Shown one piece after another: positions 13,802 to 35,330 of a stretch of 64,000 bases of DNA. The notes below the pieces were generated by a model. That model saw nothing but the letters and a program-made list of their open reading frames with translations. It ran no database searches and was not told the DNA's origin. This DNA is from Chondrilla cf. caribensis (taxonomy: Eukaryota > Porifera > Demospongiae > Chondrillida > Chondrillidae). The stretch spans positions 144,001 to 208,000 of the forward strand of contig OZ026566.1 of the NCBI GenBank assembly GCA_964020155.1, read 5' to 3'. Both the position numbers and the translations under genes were made by a program. Position 1 is the stretch's first letter. Each line of letters starts with the position of its first letter.

Positions 13802-14440
13802 GATGGCCGCCATCACACAAGTATGGTCAATTATGGTGAGTGAGTCAATTTTACCCCAGAGACAGTGCTGAGTGCTCATGTAGGGCTGTGACTGTGTGTA
13901 AACACCATTCCCACCCATTGTACATAAGCTCTGTGAACACAGACGTTTTATACAACAAACCCTCAATGCCATATTTTAACATTTTTAACTCCTTCAATCT
14001 CTTTTAACCCACAAACCAATCAATAAACCAAACCTCCCTTTTATCATGAGTAAGCTATTTGTGTAAATTCTATTTAATTCATTATATAAAATAAAACTAA
14101 TTATATTCATGATCAATGTGATCATTATTATGATGTCATCTGTATATATCCCATTCTCTCATCACTATTGGATGTTCCCTCTCACTTGCAGTTATCACTA
14201 TCACATCTATCACACTCAAAACCATCATCCTGTGATCACGGATCATTACTTTGTGTGTCTGTCTCTGGCTAGTATGCTATCAGCATCATAATTGTTTACC
14301 AACATGCATTGTTATCATGTTGAGTGAAATTATTGCTTTTAATTCATGGTGCAATATTATTTAATTATACCAGTCCATTAGTATTAGTTGGCAAATCTGG
14401 TACAATTGTACATAAATAAACGAGAAGTTCACGTGTAAAA
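13802..14440 (+). other. 3' UTR of the NOVA-like gene
   Basis: AT-rich non-coding sequence with poly(A)-signal-like AATAAA words near 14022, 14090 and 14415. Between about 14158 and 14250 there are roughly ten YCAY tetramers (TCAC, TCAT, CCAT), the motif bound by NOVA proteins. No open frame is credible here. Confidence 0.45.
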
Positions 14441-14522
14441 ACAGAATTCCTCAATGGTGGCAGAAACAAAGTATACCTGACAAAGGAGTGTGATGAATCG
14501 TTTCCATGATGATGATATATAT

Positions 14523-15566
14523 CTATGCGGTTCGTGCACACCTGAATCCCAAGTTCCCAGCCGAGCTGTCTGGTGTGTTCTGGCTCCTAGCAGCACATCT
14601 GTAGCGGTAACAGTAGTCCTTGTGGCACAGGTAAGAACCTCCTTTCTTTACTTTCTCTTTGCCATTTTCAGGCCCTTTTGGATCCTTGGAGAACTCGGGC
14701 TTGTGCCGTATCTTCCACCAGTCGCTGACCCACTCCCATACGTTACCAGCCATATTGTGCAAGCCGTACTTATTAGGTGGGAACATACAAACAGGGGCAG
14801 TCCCTATATAACCATCTTCAACTGTATTTTTGTCAGGAAATTTACCTTGCCAAATATTCATCCAGTGCTCCCCTTTCGGGTTTTCTTTATTCCCCCAGGG
14901 AAACAAACGGTTTTCAAGTCCCCCCCTAGCAGCATACTCCCATTCTGCCTCAGTAGGTAGCCTCTTCCCACTCCATTCACAGAACCGAACAGCATCGTTC
15001 CATGAGACATGGACAACAGGATGGTAGGTCCTGTCCTTGATGGACGAGTCAATCCCCTCTGGATGCAACCAAGTGGCATTGGATACTGGAAGCCACCAAG
15101 GAGAGCCAGCCACCGCCTGAGTTATCGTGCTCTTTGTTTTTTCGCTTATCAAATTCGACAATACAAAGGAAAACTCGAAGCTCTCGGCCTCAGTTACATA
15201 CTGAGTGGCTTCCACAAATTTCTCGAATTCTTTATTTGATACTTCGTACTTGTCGAGGTAGAACGTACTAACTTGAACTTGTCTACTCGGTCCTTCTCCG
15301 TCTGCTGCAAATACAGGCTTATCTGTTCCCATGGTGAACACGCCGCCCTTTATTAAGATCATTTCGTTCAGAGGACACTCAAAGTCGCCATCTTTTTCCA
15401 AAATAACAGGCCTTGATGCTTCTTCACACTGCTCTCCTTCGGATAAACCCGAGCACAAAGGTTTAGTGGAATCTGCTTTGATACCTTCTTCACCGAAAGC
15501 ACCAAAAAGGAAGGAGAATACAATGTACAGCGAGACCGAATATGCTGCAGCCATTTTCCACATCAC
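14523..15566 (-). CDS. SUMF1: Formylglycine-generating enzyme (sulfatase modifying factor 1)
   Basis: Single open frame of 347 residues without introns, unlike its neighbours. An N-terminal hydrophobic segment ([17 protein letters not shown]) is a signal peptide for the ER, where the enzyme oxidises the active-site cysteine of sulfatases to formylglycine. The FGE-sulfatase domain runs from about residue 67 ([14 protein letters not shown]) to the end. The catalytic pair is kept: [16 protein letters not shown] holds Cys314 and Cys319, spaced as in human Cys336/Cys341, and the C terminus [14 protein letters not shown] is typical. Also seen: [22 protein letters not shown] and [14 protein letters not shown]. 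Length is close to human (374). It appears fully functional; a second in-frame Met lies one residue downstream. Confidence 0.95.
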   Translation of the reverse strand: MMWKMAAAYSVSLYIVFSFLFGAFGEEGIKADSTKPLCSGLSEGEQCEEASRPVILEKDGDFECPLNEMILIKGGVFTMGTDKPVFAADGEGPSRQVQVSTFYLDKYEVSNKEFEKFVEATQYVTEAESFEFSFVLSNLISEKTKSTITQAVAGSPWWLPVSNATWLHPEGIDSSIKDRTYHPVVHVSWNDAVRFCEWSGKRLPTEAEWEYAARGGLENRLFPWGNKENPKGEHWMNIWQGKFPDKNTVEDGYIGTAPVCMFPPNKYGLHNMAGNVWEWVSDWWKIRHKPEFSKDPKGPENGKEKVKKGGSYLCHKDYCYRYRCAARSQNTPDSSAGNLGFRCARTA

Positions 15567-15910
15567 GTGATGGAGACGTGATTCTATTTTAAGATAAAAT
15601 TGATTACTCTAAAAATAGAAGCCGAATAGTTGGACTATGGCATCACTGGTGTCTTCGAATTATGTTTACATCACCAAATATGCACATAATTCTGTATCGT
15701 CATATATAGCAACTTGTATTCTTGAATGAAAACATACACCAAAAATTTCATTAGTTCTCTACATACCTGCACTACAGTAATACATACAACAAACTATTAA
15801 TATACAACTAACTTGGCTGCCAATGTATGGATCTGAACATGTATAGTTACACAGTAACTGTGGTGATATGATACACACATACATTTAATTGTGATGAAAA
15901 GGCTAAAAGT
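15567..15910. other. Intergenic, SUMF1 5' side / Delta A1 3' side
   Basis: AT-rich sequence holding the SUMF1 promoter side and the presumed 3' UTR of the next minus-strand gene. No motif could be assigned. Confidence 0.4.
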
Positions 15911-19621
<3,711 letters not shown>

Positions 19622-20835
19622 CACTCACAGCCGTAAAGTAACTTCCAATCTCAGCTCGCGGCGTGTGTGTATTATAGAGGCGGTCGTGTAGCAGGTTAGC
19701 TTATAAACACAGTGGGCGGGGCGCGTCGCATGACCTTTTAAGATCACGCCATATAATACCTATTATCGTTCGACACAGATGACGACGGTAGTGGGTACGA
19801 TTGATCGAGGTTTTGAATGGTCTACCGAATGACATCAGGTGTAATATTGGATTGCTACGCCAGATGTAACGCTTGTGTCGGAACATGGACACTGAGGGTC
19901 TGTGGTCAGAAGAACTGGTGTACGGGTGCACGGGTCACGCTGGTACAAGATTCACCTCTGGGTGAGGGATTACCCTCAACATTTGCGACTACACACATGC
20001 CGCTTGTTGACGACAATACTAGCTTCCAACAGCTTGGTCTTTCCAGATCTGAAAATATAGAACTCTATAGTAATCAGTGATGTTTTAGATCATGTTTCAC
20101 CTTGAAGGGTTTAGACTGTTTCTACTGATTTAGTCACAACATGGACCAAATGGAATATACCGTTGATAATTAATTCGATTAATAGATGTGCGCTTATTGA
20201 AGATGTGTGTACTTTGTGATCAAAGCACACATTGTCCTGACGTCATAAGTCTGATATCTGTGAGAATTAGCAGGTCACATTTGTATGGAATTGGATTGTG
20301 ACTATAGTAACCATCCGTACTATTACCGTAAAAGATCCATAACTACCGGTATGTCAGAATGAGATGTATATACAAATACAGGTGCCTGTGCACTAGGTCT
20401 GGTTGATTGAGCACTGGCAATTGCAAAATGTCACTCTTGTGCGTTGGCATTCACAGATTGGCGGAACACATCTGTTTTGAGCATGGTCCACCATACAAGC
20501 ATGGATGCCCTCACCCCACATGCACACCGATGTATCTTTGATACCATCAAAAAAATACTACATAGAAATTTAAATAATGAGTATTTTTTCTCTGTAACAC
20601 ACTAAAAATGAATATTGAGTTATAATATACAAATGGGGAGCTGTGAATGTGGGCATATATACATGATAAATCCAGACTACGTGTGCGGTGTGAGTCTAAC
20701 ACTACAGCATGAATTACACATGACCAGCAGTGTACGTATGTTACAAATATTATCATGAATGCAGGTAAGTATAATACATGTTTGTTTTAGAGAGCACTAT
20801 CCACAGTGGCTACCTGGAACACAGCATTGATGAGA
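19622..20835. other. Intergenic between Delta A1 and Delta A2
   Basis: 1.2 kb with the A1 promoter side (a GC-rich stretch GTGGGCGGGGCGCGTCGC near 19711) and the A2 3' flank. No coding frame with similarity to anything known; short open frames lack splice or family support. No CSL-type (GTGGGAA) site was noticed, though I did not scan exhaustively. Confidence 0.4.
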
Positions 20836-26098
<5,263 letters not shown>

Positions 26099-26422
26099 CG
26101 TCTTCGTCTGTAGAGTAGTGTTCGGACACTCACCGGTGAGAAGAACACCAAACAATCGAACTGAGTCAATCACCCGACTCCCTTAGCCACGCCCATTCTA
26201 TACGCCTACCTCGCCACATATAGAATCAGTGACAGACATACAGCCGTGTATGGACGGACCGTATCAACTGCGATTATACGCATAATGATATTCATGGCTC
26301 ATTCTAAATGTATTATGTCTACATACGCATAATCAACGAATACATTATTGTGCTCTTGTAATACAAGACCATGAATTAAGGAATTATTTGTTGAAAATGT
26401 TTAAAGAAAAGTAGAACTGCTT
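26099..26422. other. Promoter side of Delta A2 / 3' flank of Delta B1
   Basis: About 320 bases. On the minus strand, upstream of the A2 start, there is a TGACTCA (AP-1-like) word near 26160 and a GGGCGTGGC word. The whole segment recurs at about 29920-30224, upstream of an orphan signal-peptide exon. Confidence 0.4.
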
Positions 26423-28511
26423 CAGACTTTGGAGCCTTCTAGGTTTATGAGAAATTGCTTGTCATCTTCAGAAAGGCCTTCTTCCAAACCATATTCTTCT
26501 CTGTCCTCAACTAGAGGACATTTATCTGCATCTTTTGCACGTGACGAACCTGAGGTGATCACAACAGGGTACTATGACCTGACATTGAATTAAGAACAAT
26601 AGAGTGGATGACCACCTTTTGTGAAGAATTTCCTAATTAGTTTCTTAGTGATTGCTCTATATTCGCATGTCGGGACTGCCTCTGTAGAACACGAGTAGCA
26701 AGCATTGTGAAGCTAATCAGGACAGCAAGGGGACTCAAAATGCTTAACAAACTTCTCCAGGGCAACAAACAGACTGAACTGACAACAGCAATGGCAAGAG
26801 CAATGGCAACAACAAAGAGAAGTAAACACTTTGTGTGGTTCCCATCGCCACCTGCAGAGGATTTGAAGAATGTGGTGACAAGTACTTACCACATTGAGAG
26901 TAATATCTGCTGAGTCACCATAGTAACAAAGAATGAGACGTACTTGTTGGAGGTCCTTCACAGAGCTGCCCAGTTGACCCAGGAAGACACTCACACACAG
27001 CGGTGTCCCCAACATTAGTACAAGTACCATTCTCCCCACAAAACACACACACACAGGGAGGACCTGTGGGTAGTGGGGAGAAGACGCTATGGTAAAATGA
27101 CCCTGATTGAGCAGCTTTACACTAATGACCCACCACTGCAGTTCTTAGAAGGGCTGGTACTGTCTACTGTATCAGCACCTTGTTCACAATTTCTTCCTGT
27201 GTATCCACCTTCACAGCTGTAGAACGGCAGTATACATCTTCAAGTACAATACACCATGGTTAAAGAGAAGATTCAACATACCTGCATTCTCCAGGATTTG
27301 TACAGGTTCCATGACCACAACCACCTTCACACACAGCTACAGTTGAAGAGGCACAGGAGAGAGGTAACAGGAGATGAGATAAAGGGGCTAACATCGAATA
27401 CAGCTTACGTTGATCACAGAGGTCTCCACTATGACCAGGGGTGCAACTGATGGTATAGAAGAAAAAATTGAACAAAAGGTTTTGAATTAACTAAAATTGA
27501 ACAGTCTGATACACATATAGAGCAGTAACTGTTGTGTGTGAGTATATTGAACTCACAGACACTCTCCAGGATTAGTACAGTGGCCGTACTTGCAGCCTTC
27601 CTTGCAAATGGCTGTGAAGGAAGTGGCGCAGAATGGACAATGATAAATAACAGATACACACTAGCCAGGATCATCAGCTCACCTTCATCACAGCTCTTCC
27701 CTCTAAATCCCTCCCGACAGCTGTCAAAAGACAAGTGTATGTGCCAACACATTCAAGAAGCACTGAGTAAACTTTCGACCTACTGGCACACTCCAGGGCT
27801 TGTACACGTACCATGACCACAGCCACCTTTACATATGGCTATGTACAGCAGGAGAAAATGCTAACCTCCTATACACAACACATGCACAACACATGCACAA
27901 CACTTGAAGGTTCTCCACAACACATTATCACTCACGTTCTTTGCAAAGATTTCCACCATAGCCTTCTGTGCATCTGCAGCCATCAACAGTTGTTGAGACT
28001 AGCAACACTCAAACTCCACCAGTTGAACCACTCACATGCATTCCCCCGGTCTGTTACATCTTCCGTGATCACAGCCAACTCTACACACAGCTGTAGGCAA
28101 TCACAGGACATTAACTCAGTACTTTGAACTACATACTAAACAGTTTAATAAGGCAACTCACGTGTTAAACAGTGTTGTGTGGGGTTGATCCATCCCACGT
28201 GACACACCTTCTCACCACTAGACCCACAGGTGTAGTGACCACTCTCACTATCTGTGGCTCTACAGTACACATTGCACCTCTCACCGTAGTAGTTGGTGTC
28301 ACATCTCACAGTGAACTGGAGAGTCAAGTATGTCCTATAGGATCTGCGTGAACCAGGTTCTCTGACTTTAGCAGGATCTCCTCCGGGGGACATGGTCCTA
28401 GAGATGGTGATGGTGTCTACTGGATCATCTGAAGAGCTTTTACGATCATCATCAACAACAACTGTTCTGATTGAAAATTGACCCTATATAGATGGGAACA
28501 TTACATGTTAA

Positions 28512-28582
<71 letters not shown>

Positions 28583-29003
28583 GCGTGTGTGTGTATGCTA
28601 ACTGGATATTCGTCTTGGAAGTGAAATCTCATGGGATTCGCGCTGCCTCCTGCCATAGGGTTACCGAAGTCCACAAGGAAGCTGTCCCAGTAAGTGCCGG
28701 TGTGAAAGGACGTCGTACTAGACCCTCCGCTGAGTAAACAAAACGAGAACTTATGGTCGCAATGGTCTGTAGGCCAAAATTCACAGTTCTCTCCGTTTTG
28801 GTCTTTTCCATAAGGGTTTTCAAAAGTGATCGCTTTAACGTCGAGGTACCCCGAGCCGAGACATTCCCCCTGGGTGGAAAAGGCGGATCGTTGAAACGAC
28901 ACTAGTGACAGGGATAAATGATCTGGACTAGATTGCTTTTACCTTATAAACTCCCACTTACCAGCAAATTCAGAACGAGCAGCGCTGAGAAGAGAACTTT
29001 CAT
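26423..29003 (-). CDS. Delta-like Notch ligand B1 (short-tail type)
   Basis: Signal exon 28962-29003 (MKVLFSALLVLNLL), MNNL exon 28603-28869 (GECLGSGYLDVKAI...), DSL exon 28162-28483 (NYYGERCNVYC, SGHYTCG, KVCHVGW). EGF repeats follow, each split over two small exons, near 28035-28090 with 27960, 27790-27840 with 27675-27720, 27550-27610 with 27411-27450, and 27285-27345 with 27135-27230, then one fuller EGF exon near 26945-27062. The membrane exon reads LLLFVVAIALAIAVVSSVCL. The cytoplasmic tail is short: KKLIRKFFTKGSSRAKDADK, then an acidic stretch (VEDREEYGLEEG), ending EGSKV at 26423. Compared with A1/A2 the tail lacks the tyrosine motifs, suggesting different signalling or trafficking. 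Frame continuity through the last three exons was checked. Confidence 0.85.
28514..28580. repeat. (GT)n microsatellite, Delta B1 intron 2
   Basis: GT tract between the MNNL and DSL exons, the same position as in B2 (about 35243-35327). Confidence 0.9.
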
Positions 29004-29466
29004 CTTTAATTCCCGAGTTGCTTCGAGGGTCTATGGTTTGCTGTGTTTGCATGTTCACAAGGGGGAAGTACCTGGGGAAGTCATGTCGTCTAGGTTACTA
29101 ATAAAGATATACTCGCGTTTACAGTGAACAGATGTCTCGAACGCACGAAATACCGCCATAGAAGTGAGGGGCCGTGCTAGCACACACCTGTACCCTAGGG
29201 AACCAACCCTGTCCCATCTCAGCCAATAACACTGAGTTGTAGTGAGCCTTGTTCTGGATATAGGAACTACAATGTTCAGGGGAATAATAATGAAGTCATT
29301 GATAGTCTACACATATTCTGCTCAATCCAGAAGTTTATAAGGACGAGAATAATAATGATTATTTCATTAAATTCCTTAAAAGTTGAAGTAAATATAACAA
29401 AGTTACAAAGTTAGTTATACACAAAAATTGCATTATTTGTTACTTTCTGAATTGAATGAAATTATA
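29004..29466. other. B1 promoter side, duplicated from the B2 / cyclase intergenic region
   Basis: From about 29131 the sequence matches 35853-35879 and 36346 onward almost base for base (start ATAGAAGTGAGGGGCCGTGC). It is AT-rich and non-coding. Confidence 0.6.
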
Positions 29467-29603
29467 TTAAAAAGACTTTTCAATGCTTTTCTTCATTGCT
29501 ATCAAATCTTGATAAATTATCTTAAAAAATGCAAGTTTCTTTGACAACTTTCGGAAAACTTTCATATCCTGCACAGAACACAAAAACACATCTGCTATTA
29601 AGC

Positions 29604-29637
<34 letters not shown>

Positions 29638-29791
29638 GCAAGGTCATGAACAAACAAACAACATACCTCCTTGATGATCTTCTTTGTCTCTCGGTTTGAT
29701 TTGTTGGACTCAAAGTAGAGGGGTTCACTCTGGACCAGTCTATACAGACCTCGTCCAACAAGATAGGTCTCCATGTGTTCTGGTCTCACAC
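29467..29791 (-). pseudogene. Orphan copy of the last two soluble-cyclase exons
   Basis: Exons 29667-29791 (VRPEHMETYLVGRGLYRL...) and 29467-29568 (DMKVFRKLSKKLAFFK...), separated by an intron containing (CAA)n. They match the last two exons of the ADCY10-like gene at 36659-36985 with only a few changes, and both remain open. The rest of the cyclase gene is absent, so this is a duplication remnant. At its 5' side a (GT)n tract (about 29820-29846) joins it to sequence derived from the Delta A2 start. Confidence 0.75.
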
Positions 29792-29846
29792 CTGTGAGTG
29801 TGTATACACCAGGGTAACACTGTGTGTGTGTGTGTGTGTGTGTGTG

Positions 29847-31290
29847 AGCGCAGCACAAACTACTTACCACCAGTAAAAGAGAAACGACAAAAAACAAGGC
29901 ACAGATCATCGTCTTCATCTGTAGTGTTCGGACACTCACCGGTGAGAACACCAAACAATCGAACTGAGTCAATCACCCGACTCCCTTAGCCACGCCCATT
30001 CTATACGCCTACCTTGCCACATATAGAATCAGTGATGGACATACAGCCGTGTATGGACGGACCGTATCAACTGCGATTATACGCATAATGATATTCATGG
30101 CTCATTCTGAATGTATTGTGTCTACATATGCATAATTAAAGAATATATTATTGTGCTCTTGTAATACAAGACCATGGATTAAGGAATTATTTGCCAAAAA
30201 TGTTTAAAGAAAAGTAGAACTGCTTCAGACTTTGGAGTCTTCTGTGTTTATAAGAAATTGCTTGTCATCTTCAGAAAGGCCTTCTTCCAAACCATACTCT
30301 TCTCTGTCCTCAACTAGAGGACATTTATCTGCATCTTTTGCACGTGACGAACCTGAGGTGATCACAACAGGGTACTATGACCTGACATTGAATTAAGAAC
30401 AATAGAGTGGATGACCACCTTTTGTGAAGAATTTCCTAATTAGTTTCTTAGTGATTGCTCTATATTCGCATGTCGGGACTGCCTCTGTAGAACACGAGTA
30501 GCAAGCATTGTGAAGCTAATCAGGACAGTAAGGGGACTCAAATTGCTTAACAAACTTCTCCAGGGCAACAAACAGACTGAACTGACAACAGCAATGGCAA
30601 GAGCAATGGCAACAACAAAGAGAAGTAAACACTTTGTGTGGTTCCCATCGCCACCTGCAGAGGATTTGAAGAATGTGGTGACAAGTACTTACCATGTTGA
30701 GAGTAATATCTACTGAGTCACCATATTAACATAGAATGAGACGTACTTGTTGGAGGTCCTTCACAGAGCTGCCCAGTTGACCCAGGAGGGCACTCACACA
30801 CAGCGGTGTCCCCAACATTAGTACAAGTACCATTCTCCCCACAAAACACATACATACAGGGAGGACCTGTGGGGAGTGGGGAGAAGACACTATGGTAAAA
30901 TGATCCTGATTGAGCAGCTGTACACTAATGACCCACCACTGCAGTTCTTAGAAGGGCTGGTACTGTCTACTGTATCAGCACCTTGTTCACAATTTCTTCC
31001 TGTGTATCCACCTTCACAGCTGTAGAACGGCAGTATACATCTTCAAGTACAATACACCATGGTTAAAGAGAAGATTCAACATACTCGCATACTCCAGGAC
31101 TTTTACAAGTGCCATGACCACAACCACCATCACACACAGCTAAAGTTGAAGAGGAATGGGAGAGAAGTAACAGTGGATGAGATAAAGGGGCTAACATCGA
31201 ATACAGCTTACGTTGATCACAGAGGTCTCCACTATGACCAGGGGTGCAACTGATGGTATAGAAGAGAAAATTGAACAAAAGGTTTTGAAT
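29847..31290. repeat. Segmental duplicate of 26036-27480
   Basis: The start of Delta A2, its promoter side, the intergenic gap and the 3' half of B1 (tail, membrane exon, last EGF exons) recur here in the same order with small differences. This supplies the 3' end of Delta B2. Confidence 0.8.
29868..29918 (-). pseudogene. Orphan Delta signal-peptide exon
   Basis: Seventeen codons (MKTMICALFFVVSLLLV) ending at a good donor (GTG|GTAAGT). This is a copy of exon 1 of Delta A2 (26057-26098), including its upstream region, but the downstream sequence is the cyclase fragment, not an MNNL exon. It cannot make a Delta protein by itself. Confidence 0.7.
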
Positions 31291-34200
31291 TAACTAAAAT
31301 TGAACAGTCTGATACACATATAGAGCAGTAACTGTTGCATGTTGGTATATTGAACTCACAGACACTCTCCAGGATTAGTACAGTGGCCGTACTTGCAGCC
31401 TTCCTTGCAAATGGCTGTGAAGGAAGTGGTGCAGAATGGACAATGATAAATAACAGATACACACTAGCCAGGATCATCAGCTCACCTTCATCACAACTCT
31501 TCCCTCTAAATCCCTCCTGACAGCTGTCAAAAGACAAGTGCATGTGTGTCATACGGTAAAATCAGGTTGGTAGTGCTTTTGTACCTGCATTCTCCAGGAT
31601 TTGTACAGGTTCCATGACCACAACCACCTTCACACACAGCTAAAGTTGAAAAGGCACAGAAGAGAGGTAACAGTGGATGAGACAAAGGGGCTAACATCGA
31701 ATGCAACTTACGTTGATCACAGAGGTCTCCACTATAACCAGGGGTGCAACTGATGACAGTGGAGAAAATTGAACAAAAGGTTTTGAATTAACTAAAATTG
31801 AACAGTCTGATACACATATAGAGCAGTAACTGTTGTGTGTTGGTATATTGAACTCACAGACACTCTCCAGGATTAGTACAGTGGCCGTACTTGCAGCCTT
31901 CCTTGCAAATGGCTGTGAAGGAAGTGGCGCAGAATGGACAATGATAAATAACAGATACACACTAGCCAGGATCATCAGCTCACCTTCATCACAGCTCTTC
32001 CCTCTAAATCCCTCCTGACAGCTGTCAAAAGACAAATATTATGTGTGTCATACAGTAAAATCAGGTTGGTAGTGCTTTTGTACCTGCATTCTCCAGGATT
32101 TGTACAGGTTCCATGACCACAACCACCTTCACACACAGCTACAGTTGAAGAGGCACAGGAGAGAGGTAACAGGAGATGAGACAAAGGGGCTAACATCAAA
32201 TACAGCTTACATTGATCGCAGAGGTCTCCACTATGACCAGGGGTACAACTGATGGTATAGAAGAGAAAATTGAACAAAAGGTTTAACCAATATTGGAACA
32301 GACAAAGCAGTTGTGTGCTCACATATTGAACTCACAGACACTCTCCAGGATTAGTACAGTGGCCGTACTTGCAGCCTTCCTTGCAAATGGCTGTGAAGGA
32401 AGTGGTGCAGAATGGACAATGATAAATAATTTAATACACACTAGCCAGGATCATCAGCTCACCTTCATCACAGCTCTTCCCTCTAAATCCCTCCTGACAG
32501 CTGTCAAAAGACAAGTGTATGTGTGTCATACAGTAAAATCAGGCTGGTAATGCTTTTGTACCTGCATTCTCCAGGATTTGTACAGGTGCCATGACCACAA
32601 CCACCTTCACACACAGCTGCAGTTGAAGAGGCACAAGGGAGAGGTAACAGTGGATGAGATAAAAGGGCTAACATCGAATACAGCTTACATTGATCACAGA
32701 GGTCTCCACTATAACCAGGGGTGCAACTGATGACAGTGGAGAAAATTGAACAAAAGGTTTTGAATTAGCTAAAATTGAACAGTCTGATACACATATAGAG
32801 CAGTAACTGTTGTGTGTTGGTATATTGAACTCACAGACACTCCCCAGGATTAGTACAGTGACCGTACTTGCAGCCTTCCTTGCAAATGGCTGTGAAGGGC
32901 AGGATGGCCAATGATAAATAGCAAATACACACTAGCCAGGATCATCAGCTCACCTTCATCACAGCTCTTCCCTCTAAATCCACCCCGACAGCTGTCAAAA
33001 CACAAATATTATGTGTGTCATACAGTAAAATCAGGCTGGTAGTGCTTTTGTACCTGCATTCTCCAGGATTTGTACAGGTTCCATGACCACAACCACCTTC
33101 ACACACAGCTGCAGTTAATGGAAGAGGCACAGAAGAGAGGTAACAGCGGATGAGAAGAAGGGGCTAACATCGAATGCAACTTACGTTGATCGCAGAGGTC
33201 TCCACTATGACCAGGGGTGCAACTGATGGTATAGAAGAGAAAATTGAACAAAAGGTTTAACCAACATTAGAACAGATAAAGCAGTTGTGTGCTCACATAT
33301 TGAACTCACAGACACTCTCCAGGATTAGTACAGTGGCCGTACTTGCAGCCTTCCTTGCAAATGGCTGTGAAGGAAGTGGTGCAGAATGGACAATGATAAA
33401 TATCAGATACACACTAGCCAGGATCATCAGCTCACCTTCATCACAGCTCTTCCCTCTAAATCCCTCCTGACAGCTGTCAAAAGACAAATATTATGTGTGT
33501 CATACAGTAAAATCAGGCTGGTAGTGCTTTTGTACCTGCATTCTCCAGGATTTGTACAGGTTCCATGACCACAACCACCTTCACACACAGCTACAGTTGA
33601 AAAGGCACAGAAGAGAGGTCACAGTGGATGAGATAAAAGGGCTAACATCGAATGCAACTTACGTTGATTACAGAGGTCTCCACTATGACCAGGGGTGCAA
33701 CTGATGGTATAGAAGAGAAAATTGAACAAAAGGTTTAACCAATATTAGAACAGACAAAGCAGTCGTGTGCTCACATATTGAACTCACAGACACTCTCCAG
33801 GATTAGTACAGTGGCCGTACTTGCAGCCTTCCTTGCAAATGGCTGTGAAGGAAGTGGTGCAGAATGGACAATGATAAATAATTTAATACACACTAGCCAG
33901 GATCATCAGCTCACCTTCATCACAGCTCTTCCCTCTAAATCCCTCCCGACAGCTGTCAAAAGACAAATGTTATGTGTGTCATACAGTAAAATCAGGCTGG
34001 TAGTGCTTTTGTACCTGCATTCTCCAGGATTTGTACAGGTTCCATGACCACAACCACCTTCACACACAGCTACAGTTGAAGAGGCACAGAAGAGAGGTAA
34101 CAGTGGATGAGATAAAGGGGCTAACATCAAATACAACTTACGTTGATCACAGAGGTCTCCACTATGACCAGGGGTGCAACTGATGGTATAGAAGAGAAAA

Positions 34201-35239
34201 TTGAACAAAAGGTTTAACCAATATTGGAACAGACAAAGCAGTCGTGTGCTCACATATTGAACTCACAGACACTCTCCAGGATTAGTACAGTGGCCGTACT
34301 TGCAGCTCTCCTTGCAAATGGCTGTGAAGAAAGTGACGCAGAATGGACAATGATAAATAACAGATACACACTAGCCAGGATCATCAGCTCACCTTCATCA
34401 CAGCTCTTCCCTCTAAATCCCTCCTGACAGCTGTCAAAAGACAAGTGTATGTGCCAACACATTCAAGAAGCACTGAGTAAACTTTCGACCTACTGGCACA
34501 CTCCAGGGCTTGTACACGTACCATGACCACAGCCACCTTTACATATGGCTATGTACAGCAGGAGAAAATGCTAACCTCCTATACACAACACATGCACAAC
34601 ACATGCACAACACTTGAAGGTTCTCCACAACACATTATCACTCACGTTCATTACAAAGACTTCCACCATAGCCTTCTGTGCATCTGCAGCCGTCAACAGT
34701 TGTTGAGACTAACAACACTCAAAACTCCACCAGTTGAACCACTCACATGCATTCCCCCGGTCTGTCACATCTTCCGTGATCGCAGCCAACTCTACACACA
34801 GCTGCAGGCAATCACAGGACATTAATTCGGTATTTGAACTATTTAAACAGTTCAACAAGGCAACTCACGTGTTAAACAGTGTTGTGTGGGGTTGGTCCAT
34901 CCCTCCAGACACACCTTCTCACCACTAGACCCACAGGTGTAGTGACCACTCTCACTGTCTGTGGCTCTACAGTACACATTGCACCTCTCACCGTAGTAGT
35001 TGGTGTCACATCTCACAGTGAACCGGAGAGTCAAGAATGTCCTATAGGATCTGCGTGAACCAGCTTGTTTGACTTCAACAGTATCTCCTCCAGGGGACAT
35101 GGTCCTAGAGATGATGATGGTGTCTACTGGATCATCTGAAGAGCTTTTACGATCATCATCAACAACAACTGTTCTGATTGAAAATTGACCCTATATAGAT
35201 GGGAATATTACATGTTAATGTGTGTGCGTGTGTGTGTTT

Positions 35240-35330
<91 letters not shown>

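Noticed and set aside
31080..34440. Regular repeats with 480-bp period considered as CRISPR or satellite
   Set aside because: Far too long for CRISPR, eukaryotic context, and each unit contains spliced EGF exons in frame.
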